64,000 nucleotides of DNA from assembly GCF_001549985.1 (NCBI RefSeq), contig NZ_LROZ01000006.1:167779-231778 (forward strand). The letters run 5' to 3'. This stretch comes from Myroides odoratus. Lineage in GTDB: Bacteria; Bacteroidota; Bacteroidia; Flavobacteriales; Flavobacteriaceae. Under the pieces are notes generated by a model, which did no database searches, was not told where the DNA came from, and worked only from the letters and a program-made list of their open reading frames with translations. Below, in pieces: positions 16,723 to 25,798 of this stretch. How positions within the stretch are numbered: position 1 is the stretch's first letter; each line of letters begins with the position of its first letter. The position numbers and the translations under genes were made by a program.

Positions 16723-18230
16723 TTTCAAACTTCATATTAGCGCCAATTTTTGCTCATATGTTTACGGCGGTTGTTTTATTAATTTTTTGGAAGAATGTCA
16801 AAATCCAAAAAATAATAAGCATCGTTGGTAATAGTATTGCTTTTCTGTTGTGTTGGAATTTATTTGCCGCAACGTGGGAATATGGTGCCATTACTTTACA
16901 ATTGGGGAGTTGGAAAGCTCCTTTTGGTATCACCTTCGTCGCTGATACACTGAGTGCGGTGATGGTACTCCTCACAGCAACAGTAGCACTAGCCGTAGGG
17001 ATTTACTCCACATCTGCTATTAATATTAGCCGTATCAAATTCGGGTATTTTATTATTTTCCATTTTTTAATTATGGGATTGTTAGGTGCTTTCTTAACGG
17101 GAGACATCTTCAACTTATATGTTTGGTTTGAGGTGGTAATTATCTCTTCCTTTGTATTGTTAACCTTAGGAGGAAAGAAAAGACAAATGGAATCTGCGGT
17201 TAAGTATGTGACCATGAATATGCTGGCTTCCACTATTTTCTTAACGGCTATTGGAATTTTATACGGAATTACTGGAAGTTTAAATATTGCCGATTTAGCG
17301 CATCAAGTGTCTATTGTTGAAAATAGAGGATTAGTGTCCGTAACGGCTTTGTTGTTCTTCGTCGGATTTGGAATTAAATCGGCCGTATTCCCAATGTATT
17401 TCTGGCTGCCTTCTTCGTATCATACACCACCATCGGCAATTGGGGCTATTTTTGGTGGATTGTTGACCAAAATGGGGGTATACTCTATGTTTAGGGTGTT
17501 TACCATTATATTTCAACCAGACGATTTCGTTTTAGGTGTTTTTGTAGTAATCGCCATTCTAACTATGATTAGTGGTGCTTTAGGGGCAATTAATAAAAGA
17601 AATATCCGCCGTATCCTTTCTTACTTTATTGTATGTCATATCGGATATTTAATTGCAGGATTTGGTTTATATACAGAACTCGCCTTTGTAGGAGTTATCT
17701 TCTATTTAATTCACGATGTCATTGTAAAAAGTAACCTTTTTATGATGAGTGGATTGATACAAAAAATTAGAGAAACACAAGATATTAACCGTCTAGGAGG
17801 GTTGTATAAAGATTACCCAAAATTGTCCATCTTGTTTGCTGTTATTCTATTTTCGTTGGTGGGAATTCCTCCTTTATCAGGATTCTGGCCTAAGATTATG
17901 TTGTTTCAGGAAGCTTTCCGATTGGAACAGTACGTCTTATTAGGAACTTTAATCTTCGCGAGTTTCGTCACGCTATTTATTGTGGCGCGAATTTGGTCTG
18001 AAGTATTCTGGAAAGACTTACCTAAACCCAATAGTGAAGAAATTGATCACTTTGCACCATTTGTGAGCTCTGGAAAAGTAGCCTTAATTTTACCAGTGGT
18101 CGCTTTAGCAGGGGTATCCCTATTTATTGGGTTAAATGCTCCATTAATTTTCGAAGTTTCAGAACGTGTTGCACATGAAATGATGAATCCTTCGATTTAT
18201 ATAGAATCAGTTTTACAAGGCATAAAATAA
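16719..18230 (+). CDS. mrpD: Mrp Na+/H+ antiporter subunit D
   Basis: NuoM/NuoN-like proton-translocating subunit of 503 aa with about 14 membrane spans. The conserved Glu in the YVWFEVVIISSF segment near residue 137 and the Lys in GIKSAVFPMYFWLP near residue 220 match the essential charged residues known in MrpD. It starts within the mrpC stop (4-base overlap) and is followed by mrpE at 8 bases. Confidence 0.93.
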   Translation: MISNFILAPIFAHMFTAVVLLIFWKNVKIQKIISIVGNSIAFLLCWNLFAATWEYGAITLQLGSWKAPFGITFVADTLSAVMVLLTATVALAVGIYSTSAINISRIKFGYFIIFHFLIMGLLGAFLTGDIFNLYVWFEVVIISSFVLLTLGGKKRQMESAVKYVTMNMLASTIFLTAIGILYGITGSLNIADLAHQVSIVENRGLVSVTALLFFVGFGIKSAVFPMYFWLPSSYHTPPSAIGAIFGGLLTKMGVYSMFRVFTIIFQPDDFVLGVFVVIAILTMISGALGAINKRNIRRILSYFIVCHIGYLIAGFGLYTELAFVGVIFYLIHDVIVKSNLFMMSGLIQKIRETQDINRLGGLYKDYPKLSILFAVILFSLVGIPPLSGFWPKIMLFQEAFRLEQYVLLGTLIFASFVTLFIVARIWSEVFWKDLPKPNSEEIDHFAPFVSSGKVALILPVVALAGVSLFIGLNAPLIFEVSERVAHEMMNPSIYIESVLQGIK

Positions 18231-18238
18231 CGAGAAGT

Positions 18239-18724
18239 ATGTTAAAATATTTTTTACTTAATATCTTATTGACCTTTGTTTGGGTTGCGCTAACAGGACA
18301 ATTAAACTACGCCAACTTCTTCTTTGGAGGGGTAGCTGGTTTCTTTATCCTATGGATGTTGACGAAAACCTCTTCCAATAAAGCCGATAAGGAATACTTT
18401 TATCGCGTACCTAAAATTATCGTTTTTATTTTTTACTTCTTTGTGGATATGCTACAAGCAAATTTACAAGTGGCGATGGATGTAATTACACCCAATTACC
18501 ATACAACGCCAGGAATTATTAAATACGAAATCGATGCGGAAACAGATTTTGAAATTACCATGTTAGCGAACATTATTGCGCTTACACCTGGAACAATGGT
18601 AATTGATATTGCAGATGATAAAAGCCATATCTTTATTCATACCATGTACCTAAAGGATAAAGATAAATTCATTCAACGCATGAAAGAAAGAACTGAAAAG
18701 AAACTATTAGCTATTTTACGATGA
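18239..18724 (+). CDS. mrpE: Mrp Na+/H+ antiporter subunit E
   Basis: Subunit of 161 aa with two N-terminal membrane segments and a cytoplasmic C-terminal domain. The family motif TLTPGTMVIDI-like appears as ALTPGTMVIDIADD near residue 116. MrpE is needed for full activity but not for core transport in some species. It overlaps mrpF by 4 bases. Confidence 0.9.
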   Translation: MLKYFLLNILLTFVWVALTGQLNYANFFFGGVAGFFILWMLTKTSSNKADKEYFYRVPKIIVFIFYFFVDMLQANLQVAMDVITPNYHTTPGIIKYEIDAETDFEITMLANIIALTPGTMVIDIADDKSHIFIHTMYLKDKDKFIQRMKERTEKKLLAILR

Positions 18725-18996
18725 GAGTAGAAACCTATTTGATCTATGTGGTAATGCCGATCATCTGTTTGTCCTTAATCTTGATTTTTATTCGATTTTT
18801 AAAAGGACCTACAGTGGCGGATCGCGTAGTGGCTATTGATTTACTGATTACCGTCGGAGTTGGATTTATTGGACTATTTAGTTTAATCGCCAATAACCCT
18901 ATTTTTTTAGACGTGGCTGTCATCATGGCGCTGATTGCGTTCTTGAGTACTGTAGCCTTTTCGTTTTACTTAGATAAAAGAGATAGAGATGACTGA
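18721..18996 (+). CDS. mrpF: Mrp Na+/H+ antiporter subunit F
   Basis: Small three-helix membrane subunit of 91 aa. The family signature RFLKGPTVADRVVAIDLL is at about residues 24-41. The short charged tail DKRDRDD faces the cytoplasm. It overlaps both neighbours, mrpE by 4 and mrpG by 8 bases. Confidence 0.93.
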   Translation: MRVETYLIYVVMPIICLSLILIFIRFLKGPTVADRVVAIDLLITVGVGFIGLFSLIANNPIFLDVAVIMALIAFLSTVAFSFYLDKRDRDD

Positions 18997-19393
18997 TTTA
19001 CTAATCATGATATTAAGCACACTAGGAGCAATTTTTATTTTAATTGCTTCTATCGGTATTTTTAGAATGCCCGATTTTTATACCAGACTTTCCATTACAA
19101 TTAAAGCAGCAACGTTGGGAATCGGATGTATCCTCGGAGCTGCAGCCATTCACTTCTCAGAGTTTTCTATTACCACCAAAGTGTTTGCGATTGTTTTCTT
19201 CTTGTTTATTACCTCACCAGTAGCTGCCTTCTTAATTGCAAGAACGGCGTATATGACGGGAATTAAATTGTGGAATAAATCTGTAGCGGATGAATTAAAA
19301 GATAAATATGGTTTTGATGAATCTTGTGAAATAGAGGAGAAAAACACTTGTTTGAACCAGAGTACCAATAAAAATGATGAAGAGAAGGATTAA
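18989..19393 (+). CDS. mrpG: Mrp Na+/H+ antiporter subunit G
   Basis: Last subunit of the Mrp operon, 134 aa. It has three hydrophobic helices and the family motif GIFRMPDFYTRLSITIKAAT-type segment near residue 23. The C-terminus carries an acidic extension with two cysteines (ESCEIEEKNTC) that I do not recognise from other MrpG proteins; it is short and may be disordered. No terminator was found before the next gene, which begins 53 bases downstream behind its own weak -7 site (TATCTTCG, 19412-19419). Confidence 0.92.
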   Translation: MTDLLIMILSTLGAIFILIASIGIFRMPDFYTRLSITIKAATLGIGCILGAAAIHFSEFSITTKVFAIVFFLFITSPVAAFLIARTAYMTGIKLWNKSVADELKDKYGFDESCEIEEKNTCLNQSTNKNDEEKD

Positions 19394-19446
19394 TTATTTT
19401 GTTTATTAAACTATCTTCGCAAACTAAGTAACATACTATTATAATT

Positions 19447-21603
19447 ATGAAAAAAATCGTTTTATTACTGACGGCATTTTTACTTGTTGCGCCTATCAAA
19501 TTGAAGGCCGATGAGGGAATGTGGTTTTTAATGTTCATCGAGCGTTTGAATCAACGCGATATGGAAAAAATGGGATTACAGCTTACGGCTGAAGAAATTT
19601 ACAGTATTAATAATCATTCATTAAAAGATGCAATTGTGCAATTTGATGGAGGATGTACTGCAGAAATAATCTCAAATCAAGGATTGGTTTTGACAAACCA
19701 CCACTGTGGATATGATAAGATTGCTAGCTTATCTACACCAGAAGATGATATTTTAACTAATGGATTTTGGGCGAAAGACAAAGCTGCAGAAAGACCAGCA
19801 AAAGGTTTATCTGTTCGTTTCTTCGTTCGTATGGATGACGTGACTAAACGTATCTTATCACAGGTTAATAATAAAATGACGGAGGAGGAAAGAGAAAAAG
19901 TAATCAACCAAGAGATTGCTAAAATTCAAAAAGAAAATGATGGCGATGGAAAATATACGGTATCAGTAAAATCTTTCTTCCAAGGAAATGAATACTACTA
20001 TTTTGTATATGAAGATTACAATGATGTTCGCTTAGTAGGTACACCTCCAAATAGTATTGGAAAATTTGGTGGAGATACAGACAACTGGGAGTGGCCACGT
20101 CACACAGGTGATTTCTCAATGTTCCGCGTTTATACTGATAAAAATGGTAACCCAGCAGAATATAATGCTGCAAACGTTCCAATGAAACCGAAACATTCTT
20201 TACCAGTTTCTATCGCTGGAATTAAAGAAGGTGATTTCTCTATGATTTTAGGATACCCTGGAAGAACAAACCGTTGGATGCCAGCACAAGGAGTAGAGCA
20301 AAATATTAAGTTTGCATACCCAGCTTGGGTTGAGGGATCTAAATTAGGAATGGATGTGATGAAAAAACACATGGCTAATGATGATGCTGTGCGTTTAAAT
20401 TATGCTTCTAAATATGCAGGTGTAGCGAACTACTGGAAAAATAGACAAGGGATGATTGATGCTTTAAATCAACACCAAACAGTAGCTACGAAAACAACAG
20501 CAGAAAAAGAATTCCAACATTGGGCTGATAAGAAAGATAATAAAGCAGAATTCGGTAATGTAATTAACGATATCAATGCTTTCTATAATGCGACAAATAC
20601 AAAAGCACGTCATGACAATTATTTGATGACGATGTTGCGTACGTCTGCATTAGCTGCTGCTCCTTATCGTTTATCTGGAGGAATGGAAGCTTATGCTGCT
20701 GGAGATGATAAGAAAAGAAAAGAAATGCATGATGAGTTCGTTGCTTATGTTAATGAGATCTATGACGGACAAAGTGAAGCATTAGAAAAAGAAATGTTGG
20801 CAAAACAATTGGAGTTGTATGCTACAAAATCTGAAGGATATGCAATCGCTCCTTATGTAGCGCAAATTCAAAAAGAATACAACGGCGACTTTGCTAAATT
20901 TGTAAACAAAGCCTTTGAAGAAAGTGTGTTTGCTAACAAAGAAAGAGTATTAGCTTTCATTGCTAAACCAACAAGTGGTACTATTAGCAGAGACCCATTA
21001 TTGAAATTATCAGTTTCTATTATGGAGCAATACCGTGCAAAAAGCGATGAATTAGCGAAATTAGAAGATAAGTACCAAAAAGCATATCGTCTATTTGTTG
21101 ATGGAGTAAGACGTAGTAACCCAACAGGGAAATACTACCCAGATGCTAACTCGACATTGCGTTTAACCTATGGAACAGTAAAAGGGTTACCAAGAGGTGA
21201 AAAAGCTAATGACGCAAAAGAAAATTGGTATACTACATTAAAAGGTACGATTGCAAAACACGTACCAGGTGATGAAGAGTTTGAAGTACCACAAAAATTA
21301 ATCGATTTGTATAAGACTGCTAATTACGGTATGTATGCAGATAAAGAAGGACACTTGCCAGTAAACTTCTTAACAAACCACGATATTACAGGAGGTAACT
21401 CTGGTTCACCTGTATTAAACGGAAAAGGAGAGTTAATTGGATTGGCTTTTGACGGAAACATCGAAGCAATGGCAGGAGACGTAATTTACGATCCAGAATT
21501 GCAACGTACAATCAACGTTGATATTCGTTATGTGTTGTTTATTATTGACAAGTTTGCTGATGCAAAACACATCATCGAAGAGATGAACATTGTGAAAAAA
21601 TAA
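19447..21603 (+). CDS. S46 family serine dipeptidyl peptidase (DPP7/DPP11 type)
   Basis: Periplasmic exopeptidase of 718 aa that removes dipeptides from peptide N-termini, typical of asaccharolytic Bacteroidota. The signal peptide runs to about residue 20, and the mature form would begin near ADEGMW. Catalytic residues of the chymotrypsin-like fold are visible: His in VLTNHHCGYD (about 82-91), Asp in GGDTDNWEWPRH (about 206-217) and Ser in TGGNSGSPV (about 649-657). Whether it prefers hydrophobic (DPP7) or acidic (DPP11) P1 residues depends on one position near the C-terminal domain that I could not align safely. It is monocistronic with a terminator directly after it. Confidence 0.92.
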   Translation: MKKIVLLLTAFLLVAPIKLKADEGMWFLMFIERLNQRDMEKMGLQLTAEEIYSINNHSLKDAIVQFDGGCTAEIISNQGLVLTNHHCGYDKIASLSTPEDDILTNGFWAKDKAAERPAKGLSVRFFVRMDDVTKRILSQVNNKMTEEEREKVINQEIAKIQKENDGDGKYTVSVKSFFQGNEYYYFVYEDYNDVRLVGTPPNSIGKFGGDTDNWEWPRHTGDFSMFRVYTDKNGNPAEYNAANVPMKPKHSLPVSIAGIKEGDFSMILGYPGRTNRWMPAQGVEQNIKFAYPAWVEGSKLGMDVMKKHMANDDAVRLNYASKYAGVANYWKNRQGMIDALNQHQTVATKTTAEKEFQHWADKKDNKAEFGNVINDINAFYNATNTKARHDNYLMTMLRTSALAAAPYRLSGGMEAYAAGDDKKRKEMHDEFVAYVNEIYDGQSEALEKEMLAKQLELYATKSEGYAIAPYVAQIQKEYNGDFAKFVNKAFEESVFANKERVLAFIAKPTSGTISRDPLLKLSVSIMEQYRAKSDELAKLEDKYQKAYRLFVDGVRRSNPTGKYYPDANSTLRLTYGTVKGLPRGEKANDAKENWYTTLKGTIAKHVPGDEEFEVPQKLIDLYKTANYGMYADKEGHLPVNFLTNHDITGGNSGSPVLNGKGELIGLAFDGNIEAMAGDVIYDPELQRTINVDIRYVLFIIDKFADAKHIIEEMNIVKK

Positions 21604-21607
21604 GAAT

Positions 21608-21646
21608 AAAAGCAGTAGTAGACTCCGTGTTTCCTACTGCTTTTTT
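21608..21646 (+). terminator. Intrinsic terminator of S46 peptidase gene
   Basis: The stem AGCAGTAG / CTACTGCT encloses an open loop of about 14 bases and is followed by six T. Confidence 0.85.
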
Positions 21647-21675
21647 ATATTGGCTTTAGTATTACAATAAGCCAC

Positions 21676-21713
21676 AAATAAAAACAGCTTGCAATTGCAA
21701 GCTGTTTTTATTT
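21676..21713. terminator. Loopless palindromic terminator, 38 bp
   Basis: A perfect 38-bp palindrome is centred on TTGCAATTGCAA with A/T-run flanks. It lies just before the 3' end of the minus-strand gene that stops at 21715 and serves that gene; the plus-strand peptidase has its own terminator 30 bases upstream. Confidence 0.88.
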
Positions 21714-21714
21714 T

Positions 21715-22086
21715 TTAAGTCAATCCTAACAGAGGTAGAAAAGCATATAAAAAGAAGATACAAAGTATAACTATATCGATGAGCATTACTTGTTTGTTGT
21801 ACCGTGTAGCAGGTAGTAAAAGTAATATACCTCTTGAAAACCCTACATAAACAAAAAACAAAAATATCGAATAGCTATAAGGATTAATCAACTCTTTTTT
21901 GCCCCTTAGTAAGGCCATAAAATCTCGGGTTAACCCTCTACTTTTACACAAAGCTTCTGGCAGTCCTTCACAAGCGGAACGAATACTTAGCGTGGTTGAG
22001 GTTGTGATAGTGAGTAGAAAAATATACCCAAATAAGCACAGCATAAGGGAGAAAAAAATCCAATTGATAATCTTGTAATTTGTCAC
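21715..22086 (-). CDS. Hypothetical three-helix membrane protein, GTG start
   Basis: The product (123 aa) is not recognised. Three hydrophobic stretches (about residues 8-28, 70-90 and 98-120) suggest an inner-membrane protein. Two cysteines (CEGLPEALC) sit in a loop between helix 1 and helix 2. It starts with GTG 3 bases after the stop of the DUF4190-like gene, so the pair is very likely translationally coupled. No catalytic motif is visible. Confidence 0.65.
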   Translation of the reverse strand: MTNYKIINWIFFSLMLCLFGYIFLLTITTSTTLSIRSACEGLPEALCKSRGLTRDFMALLRGKKELINPYSYSIFLFFVYVGFSRGILLLLPATRYNKQVMLIDIVILCIFFLYAFLPLLGLT

Positions 22087-22089
22087 TCT

Positions 22090-22530
22090 TTATTCTGCTA
22101 CTTGTTCTTCTATAAATAAACTGTCTTCTTGATTGTGAAGTGAATCTGACTCATCTTCTTCGTAGTATTCGTACTCTTGATTATTCATACTATCTAACTC
22201 TTTCTGAACTTCATCAATGTTTTTGATTGCTGCTGTTGTTACAGAAGCAAATAGAAGACCCCAAAGTAGAATGATAGCGAAGCTGATAGCTCCAAGAACA
22301 AGACCAGCAATTCCTAAACCTTTAGATTCGCTGTGTTTTTTTGCGCTAGAAATAGCCAAGATTCCCAATACAATAGCTGCAACTGAAACAATGATTGCAA
22401 TCATACCAAAGCAAGGGATGAAAGAAGCAGGTAAAGCAATAATACCTGAAACAAGTGATAAAATACCTAAAACTTGTGTGTTATTACCACTTTTCTGTGA
22501 TGGTAATGGTGGCGGAGTGTAATTGTCCAT
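22090..22530 (-). CDS. DUF4190-type membrane protein with Pro-rich N-terminus
   Basis: Small membrane protein of 146 aa. It has a proline-rich start (MDNYTPPPLPSQKSG), two hydrophobic segments with alternating Gly/Ala (about 22-50 and 70-100) joined by SSAKKHSESKGLG, and an acidic Glu/Asp-rich cytosolic or periplasmic tail. The arrangement is the DUF4190 pattern, of unknown function. The start at 22530 is preferred: the upstream extension to 22725 has no coding character and would span a -7-like element at 22558-22565. The downstream partner gene is 3 bases away. Confidence 0.7.
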   Translation of the reverse strand: MDNYTPPPLPSQKSGNNTQVLGILSLVSGIIALPASFIPCFGMIAIIVSVAAIVLGILAISSAKKHSESKGLGIAGLVLGAISFAIILLWGLLFASVTTAAIKNIDEVQKELDSMNNQEYEYYEEDESDSLHNQEDSLFIEEQVAE

Positions 22531-22557
22531 AGGGCGATTTTTTGAATAAAATTTTGA

Positions 22558-22565
22558 CGAAAATA
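22558..22565 (-). promoter_or_regulatory. Probable -7 element of DUF4190 gene
   Basis: The minus strand reads TATTTTCG, one mismatch from TAnnTTTG, 27 bases upstream of the ATG at 22530. No clear -33 TTG is seen. Confidence 0.35.
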
Positions 22566-22803
22566 CGATATATTTTTTCTTAAATGTTAATAAAATAGTA
22601 AAAATGACGGGTGCAAGTGGAATTTGATATTGAATTTGACAGGAAAACACCTGAGAGTAAAGAAGTAATGCGTTAGTAAAACTAAAAAGTAAAAGACGAG
22701 AATCAGCTGTTTTTTCATGAAGCATTGCGAAAAGTATCCTGTTTTTTCAGTAATAAAATCGTAATTTTAACGCCAATTACAAATCGACTTAAATAGATAG
22801 ATA

Positions 22804-24156
22804 ATGCGCATACATTTTATTGCAATCGGAGGAAGCGCCATGCACAATTTAGCCTTAGCCTTACATGCAAAAGGCGATATTGTTACAGGAAGTGATGATG
22901 CTATTTTTGAACCTTCTAAAACACGATTGGCAAAACAAGGCTTGTTGCCAGAACAAGAAGGATGGTATACAGAGAAAATTACAGCGGATATTGATGCCGT
23001 AATCTTGGGTATGCATGCAAAAGAAGATAATCCAGAGTTGATTAAAGCAAAAGAATTAGGTCTTACAATCTACTCCTATCCTGAGTTTATTTATGAACAT
23101 GCAAAAAATAAAACGCGTGTAGTGATTGGAGGATCACATGGTAAAACAACCATTACTTCTATGGTGTTACATGTCTTGAATTACCATGGTGTTGAGGTAG
23201 ACTATTTAGTAGGCGCACAGCTAGAAGGATTTGATCGTATGGTGAATTTGACCGATGACAATGATTTTATGCTGATAGAAGGGGATGAGTACTTATCTTC
23301 TCCTATTGATAGACGACCAAAGTTTCATTTATATGAACCTAATATTGCTCTGCTTAGTGGTATCGCTTGGGATCATATTAATGTGTTTCCTACTTTCGAG
23401 AATTACGTTGATCAATTCCGTATTTTTATTGATAAAATTACCAATGGAGGTATTTTAATCTACAATGAAGAAGATGCTATAGTGAAGCAAATTGCGGAAG
23501 AAAGCACAAATCCTATTCGCAAGATTCCTTATACAACGTTGGAAAATGAAATTGTAGATGGAGTAGCATATCTAATTACTTCAGAAGGACCAATGCCATT
23601 AGAAGTATTTGGTCAACACAATATAAACAATATTAGTGGAGCTAAGTGGGTATGTCAGAATATGGGAATTGACGAAGATGATTTCTTCGATGCGATTACA
23701 AGTTTTAAAGGAGCTTCTAAGCGCCTGGAAAAATTGTACGATGAAGGAACTACAGTGGTGTATAAAGATTTTGCACATTCGCCAAGTAAAGTAAAGGCAA
23801 CGATGAAAGCGGTTCGTGAACAATACCCCAACAAACAGGTAGTGGCTTGTTTAGAATTGCATACCTATAGTAGTTTAAATGCTGATTTTCTATCAGAGTA
23901 TAAAGGAAGTTTAGATGCAGCGGATCAAGCGGTGGTGTTTTATTCGTTGGATGCGTTAAAAATTAAGCGCATGCCTGAAATTACAGCCGAGCAAATGAAG
24001 ACTGCTTTTGAACTACCAGCGTTGATAACCTATACTAATGCAGACGACTTTAAAACCTACATAAAAAACCTAGACCTAAAAGATAGTGTATTGCTATTTA
24101 TGAGTTCCGGAGATTATGGCGGATTAGATTTGAATGAATTTATTCAGACGTTATAA
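22804..24156 (+). CDS. mpl: UDP-N-acetylmuramate:L-Ala-gamma-D-Glu-meso-DAP ligase
   Basis: Mur-ligase family enzyme that reattaches recycled murein tripeptide to UDP-MurNAc, returning it to peptidoglycan synthesis. The N-terminal FIAIGGSAMHNLALAL is the MurC/Mpl nucleotide fold. The ATP-binding GGSHGKTTITSM is near residue 110, and the central-domain EGDEYLSSPIDRRPK is near residue 155. The EYLSSPIDRRPKF segment and the AHSPSKVKATMKA segment favour Mpl over MurC. At 450 aa it has the usual length. It is monocistronic and is closed by a terminator. Confidence 0.92.
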   Translation: MRIHFIAIGGSAMHNLALALHAKGDIVTGSDDAIFEPSKTRLAKQGLLPEQEGWYTEKITADIDAVILGMHAKEDNPELIKAKELGLTIYSYPEFIYEHAKNKTRVVIGGSHGKTTITSMVLHVLNYHGVEVDYLVGAQLEGFDRMVNLTDDNDFMLIEGDEYLSSPIDRRPKFHLYEPNIALLSGIAWDHINVFPTFENYVDQFRIFIDKITNGGILIYNEEDAIVKQIAEESTNPIRKIPYTTLENEIVDGVAYLITSEGPMPLEVFGQHNINNISGAKWVCQNMGIDEDDFFDAITSFKGASKRLEKLYDEGTTVVYKDFAHSPSKVKATMKAVREQYPNKQVVACLELHTYSSLNADFLSEYKGSLDAADQAVVFYSLDALKIKRMPEITAEQMKTAFELPALITYTNADDFKTYIKNLDLKDSVLLFMSSGDYGGLDLNEFIQTL

Positions 24157-24159
24157 ATA

Positions 24160-24189
24160 AAAAAATCCTTTCATTGAAAGGATTTTTTA
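24160..24189. terminator. Terminator after mpl
   Basis: A 13-bp perfect stem, AAAAAATCCTTTC / GAAAGGATTTTTT, has a 3-nt loop and begins 3 bases after the mpl stop. Confidence 0.9.
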
Positions 24190-24288
24190 TTTTGAGACCT
24201 TTAGTAATCGAAGAATACGAGAAAGAACATTGAGATGTGGAGTGATTTTTGAAGCAGTTAGATTAGTCTAGCTACTAATCATATCAAC

Positions 24289-25029
24289 ATGTCCGATACA
24301 AAAAAACCGATTAACACGTGGGCAGAAGACGATCGCCCTAGAGAAAAACTCATACTCAAAGGAAAAGGCGCTTTGAGTGATGCAGAACTAATTGCTATTT
24401 TAATTGGTTCAGGAAATAAAGAGGAATCCGCAATAGACCTCAGTCGTCGAATTTTAAAAGAGAATGAATCAAGTTTAGCCGAACTTGCGAGGCAGTCTGT
24501 ATTGAATTTGCAGCGCTTTAAAGGAATAGGAGAAGCCAAAGCAATTGCTATCGTAGCCGCATTAGAATTAGGACAACGTCGGCGCATAGCAGATAAATTG
24601 AGTAGAAATAAAATAGGCTCTAGTCAGGATGTGTTTGAATTGATGCAACCTAAAATAGGAGAGCTGCCCCATGAAGAGTTTTGGGTGGTCTTTTTAAATA
24701 ATGCTAATCATATACGAGGTGTTGTAGCCAATCATACAGAGCCTTTCATCAAATACCAACTCATCGATGCAGTCAATATTAGTAAAGGAGGCATGGCGGG
24801 AACCGTGGTTGATTTGAGGATTTTATTTAAACTGGCATTAGAAAAACAAGCGACTGCTGTAATTCTAGTACATAACCATCCTTCGGGTAAACTTGTACCT
24901 AGTGAAGCAGATATTCAGATTACTGAAAAAATTAAAGATGCAGGAAACATTATGGACATTGCAATTTTAGATCATCTCATCATTACAGAGTACGATTATT
25001 ATAGTTTTGCTGATCATGGACGATTCTGA
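24289..25029 (+). CDS. radC: RadC-like JAB/MPN domain protein
   Basis: Protein of 246 aa with an N-terminal helix-hairpin-helix region (LQRFKGIGEAKAIAI, near residue 75) and a C-terminal JAMM metalloprotease-like domain. The zinc-binding motif HNHPSGKLVPSEAD is near residue 200. RadC was once linked to DNA repair, but its true role is unresolved and homologues occur in mobile elements. This copy looks chromosomal, with no mobile genes nearby. A short inverted repeat, GATTAGT-ctagct-ACTAATC, lies at 24261-24280 just before the ATG. Confidence 0.9.
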   Translation: MSDTKKPINTWAEDDRPREKLILKGKGALSDAELIAILIGSGNKEESAIDLSRRILKENESSLAELARQSVLNLQRFKGIGEAKAIAIVAALELGQRRRIADKLSRNKIGSSQDVFELMQPKIGELPHEEFWVVFLNNANHIRGVVANHTEPFIKYQLIDAVNISKGGMAGTVVDLRILFKLALEKQATAVILVHNHPSGKLVPSEADIQITEKIKDAGNIMDIAILDHLIITEYDYYSFADHGRF

Positions 25030-25052
25030 TGTGGATTTTTTTTCAAAATGCG

Positions 25053-25060
25053 TACTTTTG
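25053..25060 (+). promoter_or_regulatory. Promoter -7 element of HAD hydrolase gene
   Basis: TACTTTTG is an exact TAnnTTTG match, 24 bases before the ATG at 25085. Confidence 0.5.
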
Positions 25061-25084
25061 TATCTTTAATAGGAAAAAGTACCA

Positions 25085-25783
25085 ATGTCTTTAAAAAAGT
25101 TTGAACATAAAACCGATATATTTTTTGACCTTGACCATACGCTTTGGGATTTTGAAAAAAATTCAGCTTTAGCTTTTGAGCAAGTGTTGCATGAAATGAA
25201 ATTGCCTTTTACAATTGAGCAATTCTTGAATTACTATGTAAGTATTAATGCAGAATATTGGGACCGCTATAGCTTGAATCAAATTTCACAAGCGGAACTC
25301 CGTATAGGAAGAATTCGCGATACCTTCAATTCTTTAGCTTATACAACATCTGTAGATTGTATGTTAGAAGTAGGAGATCGATATCTTTCTTATCTGCCAA
25401 ATTACAATCATTTGTTTGATGGCGCAATTGAAATTTTAGATTACTTGAACGAGAAGTACAAGTTGCATATCATCACCAATGGATTCGATCAGGTACAAGC
25501 GAGAAAAATAAAAAATTCAGGAATGGGAGGTTACTTTCAAACCATTACTAACTCTGAATTAGCAGGAGTGAAAAAACCCGATGCAAAGATCTTTACTTAT
25601 GCGTTGCAGTTGGCAAAAGCTCAAGTGCAAGATACAGTTATGATTGGAGATAATCTTTTAGCAGATATTGAAGGAGCACAAAATATAGGAATGGATGTGA
25701 TTTATTATAATGAACACCATAAAACTGTTCCAACAACCTTACCTCAAGTCAATACATTATTAGATATAAAAAGCCTGCTGTAA
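25085..25783 (+). CDS. YjjG-family HAD phosphatase (5'-nucleotidase-like)
   Basis: Haloacid dehalogenase superfamily hydrolase of 232 aa. Motif I is FFDLDHTLWDF with the nucleophilic Asp and the Trp-Asp-Phe typical of YjjG. Motif II is the Thr in IITNGFDQVQ, motif III the Lys in GVKKPD, and motif IV is MIGDNLLADIEGA. YjjG homologues dephosphorylate pyrimidine nucleotides including non-canonical ones, a house-cleaning role. The stop codon lies inside the loop of the terminator hairpin, so there is no 3' untranslated spacer. Confidence 0.87.
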   Translation: MSLKKFEHKTDIFFDLDHTLWDFEKNSALAFEQVLHEMKLPFTIEQFLNYYVSINAEYWDRYSLNQISQAELRIGRIRDTFNSLAYTTSVDCMLEVGDRYLSYLPNYNHLFDGAIEILDYLNEKYKLHIITNGFDQVQARKIKNSGMGGYFQTITNSELAGVKKPDAKIFTYALQLAKAQVQDTVMIGDNLLADIEGAQNIGMDVIYYNEHHKTVPTTLPQVNTLLDIKSLL

Positions 25784-25795
25784 TAGCAGGCTTTT
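25769..25795. terminator. Terminator embracing the HAD stop codon
   Basis: An 11-bp perfect stem, AAAAGCCTGCT / AGCAGGCTTTT, encloses the 5-nt loop GTAAT, which contains most of the stop codon. It lies between convergent genes and may work in both directions. Confidence 0.85.
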
Positions 25796-25798
25796 GTA

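Noticed and set aside
13611..19393. Complex I (nuo) operon
   Set aside because: NuoL/M/K-like subunits are present, but the MrpB, E, F and G proteins and gene order identify an Mrp antiporter; no NADH or iron-sulphur subunits occur.
22531..22725. N-terminal extension of the DUF4190 protein
   Set aside because: The extension shows no domain and covers a probable -7 element; the Pro-rich MDNYTPPPLP start is typical.
24289..25029. RadC as a sign of a mobile element or defence island
   Set aside because: The neighbours are ordinary chromosomal genes (mpl, HAD phosphatase), with no integrase, restriction or toxin genes.
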